From Neoceratodus forsteri (taxonomy: Eukaryota; Chordata; Ceratodontiformes; Ceratodontidae): a stretch of 64,000 bases of DNA. The stretch covers positions 612,627,501-612,691,500 of the forward strand of contig CM057456.1 of NCBI GenBank assembly GCA_016271365.2, written 5' to 3'. The first letter of the stretch is position 1; the number at the start of each line of letters is the position of its first letter. Below are positions 21,569-33,198 of this stretch, piece by piece. The notes beneath the pieces were generated by a model. That model saw nothing but the letters and a program-made list of their open reading frames with translations, was not told where the DNA came from and made no database searches. The position numbers and the translations under genes were made by a program.

Positions 21569-21800
21569 CCTGGTACTAAAATACAGGTTACTCACCTGTA
21601 ACAGCTGTTCTAGGAGTGGTATATGTTGTTCATCCACACTTATTGGCAGGTTCCTTCCCGCTTTAAATCTTGCCGGAATGTCTTCAAGCTGGCTCCTCCC
21701 ACCCACCCGGGTGATAAAACTCTCGGCTCCGCCCCATGACGCCAGATCTAGCCCGGCTGGAGCCAGGTTGCGTGTCGGCCAGGAGGTCGGAGGTTGTGTG
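21569..21800 (+). repeat. E7 left inverted terminal repeat
   Basis: It begins AAAATACAGGTTACTCACCT and includes GTGGTATATGTTGTTCATCC, TTTAAATCTTGCCGG and a GGCTCCGCCCCATGA block. These recur inverted at 28440-28580. Confidence 0.9.
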
Positions 21801-21895
21801 GATGAACATATACCACCTCCTAGAACTCCTGTTACAGGTGAGTAACCTGTATTTCTAGGGACGTGGATATGTTGTTCAATCCACACTTATTGGCA
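21796..21895. other. E7 internal complementary region
   Basis: Positions 21796-21853 complement the left end (ACAGGTGAGTAACCTGTATT). Positions 21851-21895 complement the right end (TTCTAGGGACGTGGATATG). This is the same joined-ends design as in E2, with unrelated sequence. Confidence 0.9.
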
Positions 21896-22079
21896 GACTC
21901 TAGCAGTTCTCTGGGAGTAGAGGCATGCAAGACCTCTACTTGGGAAATAAGGACTGAGAACAGAGGTCCCAAAACCAGCATCCCGGGCGTGACTCAAGGT
22001 CGATGGTAGTGGGTAATGAAGGTGTGTGATGACTTCCAGGTAGCAGCCCTGCAGATTTCTGGATATGGACGCCCCTGGA

Positions 22080-24200
22080 AGCAGCCACCAAGCAGCGGTA
22101 TGGTGGTAGAATGAGCTCTTATCCTCTGGGAGGCTCCATGCCCGCCAACTTATAGCAGAGATCTATGCAGGAGGTGACCCACCTGCCTATAGTCCGCTGG
22201 CTGCAGGCTGCCAGGCGTGCTTCAGCGCAGACAAACAGCTTGGCGAACCTCTCCCGAACTTCAGCCGTCTGCTCCTTATAATAAGGGAGCGCTCTTCTGG
22301 GGTCCAAAGTATGGTGCCTATATTCAGCCTCCGAGGTGCGATTGGAGTAGAACACCGGCAGAGTCAACACCTGGTTAAGGTGAAACTCAGACACCACCTT
22401 CGGAAGGAATTTCGGGTGGGGGCGCAGGACAACCTTGTCCCTGTGGAAGACCAGATAAGGAGACTCGATGGAACGTGCCTGGAGCTCTCCCATCCTTCTG
22501 GCTGATGTGATAGGCACCAAGAAGGCGGTTTTCCACGACAGGCGAGATATCGTACCTGTGCATTGGTTCGAATGGCTTGCCCATAAGCTTAGCCAATACC
22601 AGCAGTAGATCCCACGGAGGTGGAGGTTCTCGTACCGGAGAGGACATCTACATAGATACATAGACAGTGTCGGCAGATAAGGGCCTATGGCCCACCCAGT
22701 CTGCCCATTTGAGCTTATAAGTTCAGTTTGTTTTCCTAGAAGTCTGTTTCCCCTTACCCCTGACCTCTAGAATTCCTTTATGTCTATCCCATGCATTCTT
22801 AAATCCCGTGATTGTTTCAGCCCCCACCACGTCCTCTGGCAGGGTGTTCCACTTGTCCACCACCCGTTCTGTGAAGAAATTGTTTCTCAAGTTTCTCTGA
22901 ATCGCCCTCCTCCAACTTCATCCCATGCCTCTAGTCCTGGAACATCTTTTCGCTTAAAGATAGTGTTTTCCTGCACCCTGTTCCTCCCTGTAAGATACTT
23001 GTATGTCTCTATCATATCCCTCTCTCCCTCCTCTCCTCCAGGGAGTACATGTTCAGTTCCTTCAACCTGTCTTCATAGGACTTGTGATGCAATCCATGCA
23101 CCATCTTTGTTGCCCTCCTCTGAACCTTTCTACCCTGTCTTTGTCCTTACGTAGGTATGGTCTCCAGAACTGTACACTGTACTCCAGGTGGGGCCTCACT
23201 AGTGTCTTGTATAGCGGAATTATGACCTCCTTTTCCTGCTGGTGATGCCCCTGCCTATACATCCCAGCATCCTATTTGCTTTACCTGATGCCTTGTCACA
23301 CTGTTTCCTACCTTGAGGTCATCAGAGATGACAACCCAAGATCCCTTTCCTGCTTGGTGCATGCTATATCCTCACCCCTCAACTGATATATTGTGCCAGG
23401 TTTTTGTGCCCCATATGCATTATCTTGCACTTCTTTGCATTGAATTTCAACTGCCAAACCCTTGACCATTCTTCAAGTTTCTGCAGGTCCCTTCTCATTC
23501 TGTCTACACCCTCTGGTGTGTCTACTCTGTTACAGAGCTTTGTGTCATCAGCTAACAGTGAAATTCTGCCTTCTAGATCCTGCGCAATGTCACTGATGAA
23601 GATGTTGAATAGGACCGGTCCCAGCACTGATCCCTGTGGTACCCCACTGGTCACTCTTCCCTCTGTGGAGTGACAGCCATTTACCACCACCCTCTGTGTC
23701 CTGCCACCCAGCCAGTTACCTACCCACCACACTACTGTCCTGCCCACACCCATATTCCCCAGTTTGTGTAATAGTCTTCTATATCTGATCAAGGCCTTGG
23801 AAAAATCACCCGACCACCTTTTCCTATGCCACCGACTGCTTTCCAGCCCGCTCCCGGTAAGCAGAGATGGCTGCCAGGTGCACCTTAAGGGTCGTCGACC
23901 GAAGCCCTAGCTGAGAAAGGGACCATAGGTAGTCCAAAATGCTGGCCAAGGAACAGGAGGAAGGGTCCAACCCCTTATCCTGACACCAAATGGAGAATCT
24001 CTTCCATTTGAAGGCATAACATTTTCTGGTTGACTTACGGGATGCCTCAACAATGTTGAGGACCTCGTCTGGAAGACCCAAGGCCTGGAACTCTAGCCGC
24101 TCAGGAACCAGACCGTCAGGTGCAGGGATTGAAGGTCCGGGTGGAGTACCTTCCCCTGACTGAGATCAGGTCCAGGCGGGCCGGAAGCCGCCTCGGGAGC
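22080..24200 (-). pseudogene. E7: tyrosine recombinase, split by CR1
   Basis: The N-terminal part (23812-24200) reads GLPDEVLNIVEASRK, then KCYAFKWKRFSIWCQDKGLD and a helical domain. After the CR1 (22644-23805) the catalytic part continues (22119-22661) with SARRMGELQARS (catalytic Arg), DKVVLRPHPKFLPKVV and RTIGRWVTSCIDLCYKLAG. The HxxR and Tyr motifs lie at about 22050-22120 in shifted frames. The insertion and several frame changes inactivate it. Confidence 0.85.
22644..23805 (-). mobile_element. CR1 LINE 3' part inserted in the E7 YR
   Basis: A 5'-truncated CR1. It contains RT motif B SGVPQGSVLGPVLFNIFISD, motif C ISLLADDTKLC and LQKLEEWSRVWQLKFNAKKC (23379-23792), then the C-terminal [18 protein letters not shown] (23062-23262). 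The 3' end is TATGTATCTATGTAGATG. Compared with E10 at 49530-49550, which lacks it, an imperfect 6-bp duplication (AGATAT / AGATGT) flanks it. Confidence 0.9.
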
Positions 24201-25110
24201 CTGGCGCTGAGGCTGAGGAGATCCGGATACCAGAACTGACAGGGCCAGTCTGGGGCTACCAGAATTACCTGCACCTTGTCCCTCCTCACCTTCAGAAGCA
24301 CCTTGTGGATCAAGGGAAATGGGGGAAAGGTGTAGAAGAGGCCCGGGGTCCACGGCCTCGAGAAGGCATCCCCCTGCAGCGAGCCATGCTGAGGGGGGTG
24401 GGTATGAAACAGCCTCAGCTTCACATTCTCCCTGGAGGAAACAGGTCCACCTGGAGGTGCCCCAGTGGGAGAACAGATCGTGGCACTACCTCCGGCAGGA
24501 CAGACCACTCGTGAGATGCAGCACCCATCTGGCTTAGGGCATCAGCCAGAGTGTTGGAGGCCCCCGCCACATGAATGGCTAGGAGATCCGCCTCCAGTCT
24601 GCTCACGAGAGACCAAGTGCGGAGAGCTTCCTTGCACAGAGGCAAGAAGGCCCCGCCCTGGCGGTTTAGGGTAGTACACGGTCGTGGTGTTGTCCGCCTG
24701 GACCTGGACCACTTGACCCCGTACAAACAGAGCGAAGGCGGTGAGGGCTAGTCGGACCGCTCGAAGCTCCAGCAGGTTGATGTGGCATCGAGACTCCTGA
24801 GGGGACCAGAGGCCGTGCGCTCTGAGCTCCCCCAGATGGGCACCCCAACCCAGAGAGGCGTCGGTCGTTAGAGTGACCGTCGTCTCTGGGCTGACAAACT
24901 GGATACCCTCCTGCAGATGAGCCAGAACGATCCACCACTGGAGAGCGTTCCCCATCTTCTGGGTCACCATCACTGGCTGGTCCAGAGGACTGGAGCGCTG
25001 TGACCACTGGTGGGCCAGTCCCCACTGCAGGGGATGCATGTGCCAGCGGGCCCAATGGACAACGCTGGTGCAGGCCGCCAGGGGAAGCAGGAAGTCCCAG
25101 GCAGGGTGCA
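24116..25110 (-). pseudogene. E7: RNase H and MT-like domain
   Basis: RNase H motifs are TTVTLTTDASLGWGAHLGE, INLLELRAVRLALTAFAL, VQVQADNTTTVYY, and LADALSQMGAASHEW in a second frame. The MT-like part (24116-24508) shows VQVILVAPDWPCQFWYPDLL. There are frame changes near 24700 and 24500. Confidence 0.85.
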
Positions 25111-25900
25111 ACTGCCCAACCAGAAATGACTAGGCAATGGAGGAAAGAACCTCAGCCCTGTCCGCTGGGAGCCGTGCTCTGGCTCTAAGAGAGAGTCGAG
25201 CTCTGCCCCGATTAACTGAATCGCCTGCATTGGCACGAGTTACGATTTGGCCTTGTTGATGAGAAGGCCAATCTGAGAGCAGACCTGGAGGGCCAGATCC
25301 CTGGACCACTCCACCTCCAGCTTGGAGGAGGCCGCAATCAGCCAGTCGTCCAGGTAAGGGTACACCCGGACCCTTTGGCGCTGCAGGAATGCTGTCACCA
25401 CTGCCATGCATTTGGTGAAGACCCTGGGAGCTGGAGAGAGGCCGAAGGGCATGGCCCGGATCTTGAAAAGGGATCCCTCCACCCTGAAGCAGAGGAATCG
25501 CTGGTGGGACGGACGGATTGGGACGTGAAAGAATGCATCCTGAAGGTCCAGAGAACAGAACCACACGCCTCGTTCCAAGGATGGGATGATCTGAGCCAGA
25601 GTGACCATCCTGAAGGTTCGAGACCTTAGGAACTTGTTCAGGTCATGGAGGTCTAGAATGGGGCGCCAGCACCCCCATCTGTTTTGGGACTAGGAAGTAC
25701 CTGGACACAAACCCTGGGTCTGATGGAGGATCTGCCACCTCCCTGATCACCTCCTTCTGGAGGAGCAGGGCAATGTCGGCTCGACGGGCCAACAGAGAGG
25801 CTGCGGAACCCGTAGTCCCCCATGGGGCGACGGCTCGATAGGGTGGGGACTGCTCGAATCCCAGAGGCAGACCCTTTCCTACCACTTCCAGCACTCAGCG
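25111..25900 (-). pseudogene. E7: reverse transcriptase
   Basis: Motif A is CSLDLQDAFFHVPIRPSHQ, motif B PFGLSPAPRVFTKCM, and motif C YPYLDDWLIAASS, all in the open piece 25240-25608. The N-terminal part (25643-25894) has MLEVVGKGLPLGFEQ and DPGFVSRYFLVPKQ. The catalytic aspartates are present, but a frame break separates the N-terminal part. Confidence 0.85.
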
Positions 25901-25979
25901 GTCCATGGCGATATCGGACCAGGCAGAAAGGAAGTGGCGGAGCCATCCCCCCATGGGGGAAACCCGGGGAGGAGTGACG

Positions 25980-28311
25980 AGGTTGGGGGCGACACCCCTC
26001 AACCAATCACTGGGCAGGCTTGGAGGAAGGACCAGCCGAGGAGCCTCCTGGACTTTTTCCTCATGGCTTCCTGCTGGAGAAAGCAGCAGGCTTAGCTTTG
26101 GGGTGCCAAGTGCGAGCCTGCTAGCCTTGATGCTGGTGTTGCTGGGCCGGAAGTGCCGCAGGGGCTGAAGGACGAAAGGGCTTACGCTGCTGCTGGCGGC
26201 CTTTGTCCCTCTGGGCAGACGTGACCGAGTCCAAGGTGGCACTGGACTTCTCGATCTGCTGAAGATGCCCCTCAACCCCGCGACCGAACAAGTCGGTACC
26301 CAGGAAGGGAACGTCTGCCAGCTTGTGCTGTATCTGCCATGAAGGTGGAGATCTGCAGCCAAGCTCTGCGGCGCAGTGGCCACTGCGGCCGCTACTAACC
26401 GGGCACACAAGTCAGCGATGTCCAGGGAAGTCTGGAGCTACTGTCTGGCCACCGCCCTTCCCTGATCCCGCATCTGCTTGACCGTAGTTTGTAGGTCAGC
26501 TGGAGATGAGGAGTCACCTCATCCAGGGAGCCCAAAAGGGCGTGTGAAAAGTGTGCCATCAGGACGGCCGAGCTGACCTAACGAAGGCCTAGGGAGGAAG
26601 CAGCATAAACTTTCCGCCCGGAGTAGTCCAACTGTTGGACTCCTTGTCAGGAGGCTTGTCCACGTCCCGAGTGTTCCCAGAACGCCGAAAAACACTGTCG
26701 GTCATGAGCCCCTCCGCAGAGGGGTGCTCCTAGAAACCGGAGAGTGAACCAGTGGGAACAGCATACTTCCAAGCCATCCTGGCCGAAGGTGCTGGACAAG
26801 AAGCTGGCCGCTGCCATAGCTCCAGGGCAAGGCCAACAATAGCTCTGGCCACAGGGAAGGCCTCCGTAGGGGAATCCCCTCAATCCAGTATCCCCGTGAG
26901 GGGATACTTGGTCCGTTTTGAAACGGGTTCGAGCTTCATCCCAGTGGACTCTGAGATGAGCCGAAGCATTCCCAGAAACGAGGATGGGATCTCGTCCACC
27001 GACTGGCCCCCAGTGGACTCCAAGTCAAGCGGCCTGGAGAACAAAGAGTCGTCGTCATCTGACTCCGAGGAGTCTGCGAACAGCTGCCGAGCACCTGAGC
27101 CACCCTCCACCTGCCGAGGTCGATCAGGAGTGAGGGTGACCGACAACTTATGGGGCAAACCCTTCTTGGTCGGGGCCCCAGTCTTGGTTGTGTGTGGCGG
27201 AGGTTCCACCACAATAGGTGGCGAGCCGGTTGCTGCCAAACCAGTGCCAGCCTCGCCTCGATCTACTACGTAGGGGTTGTTTCGGGCTGGCCCGTGATGT
27301 GCCATTTAATGGTTGAAGGCGATGGAGTTTGCTTATTCCTAGTCAAAAGGAGTTGCTGCCACATTAGATCTCGTGGCGCTAACGCACTTTGCTCCCGGAG
27401 CCTATCCTCGTCAAGAGAACGAAGACAAGTGATGAGCAGCACCCGCCTACGGTAAGCCGAGACCGAGACCGCCGATGTTGGTGGGATCGGGCTGGGTCTG
27501 GAAGATTCCAGAGCAGAGACAGAGACCTTCGGTGTTTCCGAGGGTGGGTCTGAGAGGGGGCAGGGGAAACCTGCTCCTCCCTCGGTTCAGGGACCTTAAC
27601 TGGGGACTCTGGCACAGGCAAGTCCTCGGTTTCCACCGGGGGAACTGATGAAAAAGGGTTGTCTGCTTCTCCGGTCGACAGCCCATCCGATGGGTCGAGA
27701 AAAATCTCGACTGTGTCAACAGGTGTCTTGGCCGGCTGACCTGACGGGGACACCGTGAAGCCAGCGGCCTGAGCCGCAACCTCGACCGAAGCAGAGTGTC
27801 GACTAACCGGGGAAGGGGACCTCTCCCACTCCCACGAACGCCAACGGTGAGACTCATCTTTGGGGTCCTTCTTTTTGGACCGAGAGGAATGTCCCGAAGT
27901 GCATTCTCCCTTGGTGGAGAGGGACTGGCCAAGCTCCTTGAAAGAAGCTGTGTAGGAGGATTCCAAGGAGAGCGGGATAAATGCCGCGACCGAGGTTGAT
28001 GAAGATGCGGCCTGGGCCGCCTCCTCCTCGAGGGCGATCATCTGCTCCAGCTGTTCAGCCGAGCCCGCAGCCGCGGACACCGCCCAACGGGCCTCCTTAG
28101 ACTTAACCGGAGGATAACGTTTTTCTGGTCGCCTCAACAGTAAGCGGGCAGCGCGGTCCTCCAAGACCGAAGCCGAAAAGGATTTGCACAACTCACAAGC
28201 CTGTGAGTCATGGTCGAGTCCAAGGCAATAAACACATCGGGCGCATGGATCGGTCCAGGACATCTTCTGCCCACAGGGGCACCGATGAAATCCGGAAGTC
28301 TATTTGTCCAT
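25980..28311 (-). pseudogene. E7: gag-like ORF
   Basis: The start at 28311 is followed by a TAG at codon 4 (MDK-stop) where E10 has Ser. After it there is an open frame of nearly 300 codons (27379-28263) with CVYCLGLDHDSQACELCKSF, AEQLEQMIALEEEAAQAA, SSYTASFKELGQSL and a Ser/Arg-rich stretch. The C-terminal helical part is fragmented (27305-25980). The Cys/His motif is complete. Confidence 0.75.
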
Positions 28312-28439
28312 CGCAGCCGCAAGGGAAGATGAAGACCGAAGTCTTGTAAATTTTAAAAGAAGTTTCAGATTAGCCGAAGAGTTTGGATCCAGGCCTAAAA
28401 CGCAGAGCACAAAGGAGGGAACTTGAGCTTCCAAGCGGT

Positions 28440-28588
28440 AAGGAAGATCTGGCATCATGGGGCGCAGCAGAGAGTTTTACCACCCGGATGGGTGGGAGGA
28501 GCCAGCTTGAAGACCTTCCGGCAAGATTTAAAGTGGCAAGGAACCTGCCAATAAGTGTGGATTGAACAACATATCCACGTCCCTAGAA
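28440..28588 (-). repeat. E7 right inverted terminal repeat
   Basis: On the minus strand it begins TTCTAGGGACGTGGATATG and continues with CAATAAGTGTGG's complement and TTTAAATCTTGCCGGAAGG. It pairs with 21590-21760. Confidence 0.9.
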
Positions 28589-31162
28589 AAGTCATTTCAC
28601 TGAACCGGTTAGTTGATTTAGGTATAATTAAATCCCTTGCACCCGTTTTTCTTAAATTTAAACCATGTTTGGGTTTTTGTAATTTATTTTTTAAGTTATT
28701 TAAGGATTTATTTTTGAGTATACTCCGAACCTGGTTCAACCAGATTCCCTTTGCCCATAAATTTAATGGGGTCCAACCTAGTTTTGTATACATAATACAA
28801 TGGTGAGTTAGGGTCACACCTTAACACACATCTTGCAAGCTTGTTGTAAAGTTTATCTAAGCCATTTAACTGTTTTTTTGTTGTATGCCTATACATATGG
28901 CTTCTGTAGTCGATAACTGGTAATACTAGTTGATTTATCATGGTCAATCTTGTTTCTCTTGTCATACAGTTTGATATTCGTCTCATAGCTCCAATCTTAG
29001 CATTTGTTTTCTTTATTAGTTTTATTATATGCTGTTGGAATGTCAGGTACTGATCTATCTGTATCCATAAATACTTATATGTTTCAGTTTGTTCTAGGAA
29101 CTTACCTTCTTGGGTCATTTTTAATTTTGAGACACCCTTCTTATCTGATGCAAAGGACATAACCTGTGTCTATTATTTACTAATAGACCCAAAGATGAAA
29201 AATAACCTTGCATAATGCAAAAGTCACTTTGCAACTTTTGTTCTACTTCACTTGGGAGTTATTCCTACTGCTACTAATACCGTATTGTCTGCGTTAAGAC
29301 AAATTTGTGAATGTCTGATATTTTCTGGCAAGTCATTTAGGTAGACTATGAACAGGAGGGGGCCCAGAATGGATCCCTGGGGAACACCTCTTGTCACATA
29401 GTCCAGTCTTGACTGTTGACCATTTAAAACGACAAATTGTGACCTACTGTTAAGATATGATATAAACCAACTACAAGTTTCTTCCTCCTATTTTCTTCAG
29501 TGAGTTTATCAAAATGCTGTGGTTTACTAAATCAAATGCTTTGGATAGGTCCATGTATACTGCACCCACGGACTTCGCCTCCCCAAGTGGAGTAGCTATG
29601 AGATCTAAAAAGTCCGTGAGTGCGGTAGCCGTGGACCTACCCTGCCTAAAGCCATATAGTTGTTGTGTTAGTTTATTATACTTCTCCAAATATTCCATCA
29701 ACTGATCATGAACAATTTTTTCAAATAATTTAGATACTGTGGACAACAGGGCTATCGGATGGTAGTTTGAGGAGTCCATAGTATCTCCTCCTTTATCTAT
29801 TGGTATCACTTTGGCTAGTTTCCAGCTGGAAGGAAACTGTCCCTCCCTTAAACTCCAGTTGAAGATATCCTGTAGTATTGGTGATAATTCCAAGGCGGCT
29901 TCCTTCAGTAATTTATCTATTTTGTCCGGACCACTTGCCTTATTTGTTTTTAATCTATTTATACTTTTTAGAACTTCTTTATTAGTCACTCTCCTGAATC
30001 TAAATTTAGGTGTTTTTTCATCTAGGAAACTCCCATCCTTTACTTCATTCATTATATTAATTTTAGATGTGGATTTCAATTTCAGGTCGAGGAGGTTTAT
30101 AAAATCAGCAGCTTTATTTGCTTCAAGCACATTCCCATCTTGACTCAATTTTATCTCACTCTGATTACAAATTGGATTCATGAGATTTTTTTTTTTTTTT
30201 ATTACAGACCAATAGGCACCCAGGTTGGTTGATTCTTTAATCCGCTGTTTATAATGAAAAGCTTTTGACTTCCTAATTTCCTGTATTACTTTATTCCTTA
30301 TCCTTTTATATTGTTCCCAAACTTCACTTTTTAGTGTTTTGTTTGCCTTTTTCCAAAGTTGTTTCTTGTTCTGATCATTTTTTTTTTATTTTTATTGTTA
30401 ACCATGGCAAATGTTTTAATCTTTGATTTACTTTTTTATATGGAGCACATTTATCACAGGCATTCCCAAACATTGTTGTGAATTCTTGTACATCCAAATT
30501 TAAATCTGGTATAAGAAAAATCCTATACCATGGAAGTCCCTGAAGGTACTTTCTAAATGACAAACTTAAATTTTGAATAACATCTTCTGGATATTTGCGG
30601 AACCAACTTTATGGGTGTAATATTTTTGGTCATAGAAAACACACACTTAACTACGTTGTGATCTCCTAAACTAGGTGCACATACACTTTTCTCCAAAATA
30701 GTCAATTTTGGTGAGACAAACATCAGATCTAAAATGTTGCTTTTACTAGTTAGGGAACCTTTCCTTGTGGGAATGTCTATAATTTGTATTAAATTTTAAC
30801 AACTCGCTGAATTTTCCAACTTCTGGACCCTGGGGCAACCCCAAGCTGCATTAAAGCCACCAGCCAGAATTACTTGTAGTTGACCCAAATGTCCCATTAG
30901 AACGTGTGAAAATTTGTCAAAGTGAATAGTATTTATTTTAGGTGGAGCATAAACCATTCCTATAGCCAATTTTAATGCTTGTATCTCAATTAATAAACAT
31001 TTGATGCCCTCAACTGACCCAGAGAATAGAATTTTAGAATGACCAATTGAGTGACTAACATACATCAGAACACCCCGTGTTCCCGATCCTTCCTAAAATG
31101 ACAGAAATCCTTTAATTCTATCTCATTATATTCGATTCCATTTTTTAACCATGTTTCCATTG
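28589..31162 (-). mobile_element. LINE-J: endonuclease and RT body
   Basis: APE-type non-LTR retrotransposon. From the N-terminus: ETWLKNGIEYNEIEL (end of the first endonuclease block, 31155), the endonuclease (30796-31065: IGMVYAPPK, VILAGGFNAAWG), the RT (see next entry) and the C-terminal region (28708-29160: FQQHIIKLIKKTNAKIGAMR, LYNKLARCVLR). Together with 31539-31862 and 21244-21568 it makes about 3.2 kb, close to full length. I place it in the Jockey/CR1/L2 supergroup and cannot name the clade. Confidence 0.8.
29265..30181 (-). pseudogene. LINE-J: reverse transcriptase
   Basis: An open run (29471-30181) holds NRLKTNKASGPDKIDKLLKE, SWKLAKVIPIDKGGD, NYHPIALLSTVSKLFEKIV, YGFRQGRSTATALTDFLDL and motif A VYMDLSKAFDLVNHSILI. 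After a frame change, motif C at about 29270 reads NADNTVL where a working enzyme has YADDTVL. The catalytic Asp and Tyr are changed, so this copy cannot be active. Confidence 0.85.
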
Positions 31163-31538
31163 TGACTCCTTTCCTGCTTCACATCTCCACTGGTACAAGA
31201 CATTTTCCACCACCACCGGACAGTGGCCCATTAGCCTGCCAATTTCCCCTCCCGGTCGCACGCCTGCAATACTAACTGTCTATGGTGCCCTCTATCTCTT
31301 ATTGTTACCGCAGCCAGCTGCCTACTCAAGCTGCTCATTATATGAATATTATCTCAAAGTGTGTTATAACTGAGTATCTTTATTTTTTCTTTTAGTTGTT
31401 TTGGTTGTTTATTGTGCTTTCTTTTACTACCTCTGTATGTATGTTGACCCTCATCCTTTGACGTGGAACCTTTGTAAACGCGCAGTTTCTGCTCAAAGGT
31501 ATTTGTAATCCGAGAATTTAATAAATAAATAAAAAAAA
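31163..31538 (+). mobile_element. short A-tailed retroposon inserted in LINE-J
   Basis: A 376-bp plus-strand insertion with no ORF. It ends TTTAATAAATAAATAAAAAA. CATTG occurs on both sides (31158-31162 and 31539-31543), and removing the insert restores the endonuclease reading DIAM-ETWLKN. The 3' end (ACGTGGAACCTTTG..CTCAAAGG..TTTGTAAT) is shared with 36140-36263. It could be a SINE or the truncated 3' UTR of a LINE. Confidence 0.75.
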
Positions 31539-31862
31539 CATTGCTATGTCCGGCTCTTCATGTTGTACCCAGATTCTAAAATAATCCATTTTTTTGATCA
31601 TACTTGGTGCGTTGTCTAAGACCACTTTAATGGATCCTCCTCTTGGACCTGGGTTCAATTCGACATCTCGACAAAGAGCCAGAGACAGCAATAATGCCAG
31701 ATCACATGAACAAATACACCCAATTTGTAGTACCAAATATTTAGCACGAAGTTCTTCTTTGATAAGGTTGAAAGGGTTTCGCCGCACGGTCAGCTTAGAT
31801 ACTTGTTGTAACTTAGAATTGTTCAAAAAACAATTTACATAGGTACATGATCTTTCTGTTAA
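31539..31862 (-). pseudogene. LINE-J: N-terminus with 2A-like motif
   Basis: An open minus-strand stretch preceding the endonuclease. A basic region (KLTVRRNPFNLIKEELRAKY) and a hydrophobic segment (CDLALLLSLALC) lead into DVELNPGP at 31644-31667. The start of the endonuclease (MIKKMDYFRIWVQHEEPDI) follows. DxExNPGP is the ribosome-skipping 2A signature, and such motifs are known near the N-terminus of some non-LTR retrotransposons. The upstream start codon is not certain because the frame continues into CR1. Confidence 0.8.
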
Positions 31863-32165
31863 AGATCTGTCATATTCAGGTCCCCCATCAGCAATATCTC
31901 CCCTTTCTCTGCCATCCCAAGGATGCCTTCTATCATTTCCTTGTCCATTTCCTCCCCGAGATGGGGGTCTATATACAACCCCCTGTGCGTATTGTGGAGC
32001 CATTTCCAGTCTCCAGGGTGACCCACAGTGCCTCCTCTCCTCCCTGTTTACCCTTTAGTTCTGTTGCTTTGATCCCTCCCCTTACATAGAAAGCTACTCT
32101 TCCTCCTCCTCCTCCTCTTCCCGCCCTGTCCCTCCTGTAGATTGTGTACACAGAAATTCAGCTAT
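31863..32165 (-). mobile_element. CR1 LINE fragment (5' half of the split copy)
   Basis: CR1 endonuclease N-terminal half: YRRDRAGRGGGGGRVAFYV, GGEEALWVTLE, VYRPPSRGG in one frame and GEILLMGDLNM in the next. It stops exactly where the fragment at 21243 resumes with PDVDW. Same orientation, same ORF. Confidence 0.85.
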
Positions 32166-33157
32166 GCAGATTATACAACCTCAGGTGAAGTAGAAGGTCC
32201 CAGAAACCCCATATGACCAAGCAAAAGTATGGGATGAATTCCTGAGGAAGGTGCTACCTCTCCTTGGAAGACACAGGAATGGTAGTAGAGCTATGAGCCC
32301 TGAAACTGTGTCACCAGCAAAGTTCTTCACCTGGAGACCGGTGAACTGCAGAAGGGTCAGGGGCTCAGAGATCCCATATAACCAATCCCAAAAATATGGG
32401 ATGCAATTTGTTGAAGTCCCAGTTCCCTGAAGCATGGTAATCAGAAGACCTGGAGCCCACAAAAATGCACTACTAACCAGGGTTCTCAACTAAGGCGAAG
32501 ACATCTAGGAGCTCAAAAGCTAATGGAATAACCCCAAGGGAGAAAATAAATAAATAAATAATTAATTAATTAATCAGGCGGAGGGGTCCCTGCTAGAAAG
32601 GATAGCAACTGAGAAAAATCGAAGATAACCTACAATTCTCTTACCACATCTTCCTCTTTCCTTACTAAAAGACTCCCTAGAAAGAGGGACGTAAGAAAAA
32701 GAAAAACATAGCTATCTGGCTGGAAGGCAGTGCAGGGGGCATACTGCAAGGGAAAAAAAAAAAGGACAGCTGCACCTGGTGAAGGAGTCTGGGCTGAAAC
32801 CCCAGGATGTGTCCCCTGGTCCTCATCTATGCCTGCTCTCCTGCATGCCTTTCCCGTTTAAAAGCAGAAAGGAAAAAGGGGAACTTCTCTGACCGCAAAG
32901 AGTTACATACTCCCGGGCGTGTCAAAAATTTTTTTTTTTTCCTTCAGATTTGTGTTCGATTTTCTTAGCAATGAGGAGAAGACTGGAGGAATTAGGGGAA
33001 TAAGAAAAACAAAAAAACCTTTTGTTAATTTGTTTTGAGGGCCACTAATAAAACAGGTAACAGAGTCCTCCGTTGAGTTTTGCACCCTTTAAAATAAAAA
33101 AAAAAAACATAATAAAGGAACACTTAGAGGAGGTGTGTGTGACAGAGGGAGGGAGGG

Positions 33158-33198
<41 letters not shown>

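Larger units (their letters stand above)
21569..28588 (-). mobile_element. DIRS-type YR retrotransposon E7, full length
   Basis: About 7.0 kb, including a 1.2-kb CR1 insertion. On the minus strand: right terminus (28588 to about 28440), gag (28311 to about 25980), RT (25900-25110), RNase H and MT-like domain (25110-24116), YR (24100-22080 around the CR1), ICR (21796-21895) and left terminus (21569-21800). It differs from E2 in all termini and is the same family as E5 and E10. It lies in LINE-J. Confidence 0.9.

Noticed and set aside
31644..31667. Picornavirus-like insertion suggested by the NPGP motif
   Set aside because: The flanks are a LINE endonuclease in the same frame; no viral protein is seen, and 2A-like motifs are known in LINEs.
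31518..32003. A fusion gene of CR1 endonuclease and the 2A leader
   Set aside because: It is a chance read-through of the LINE-J/CR1 junction; the near-duplicate at the border marks an insertion.
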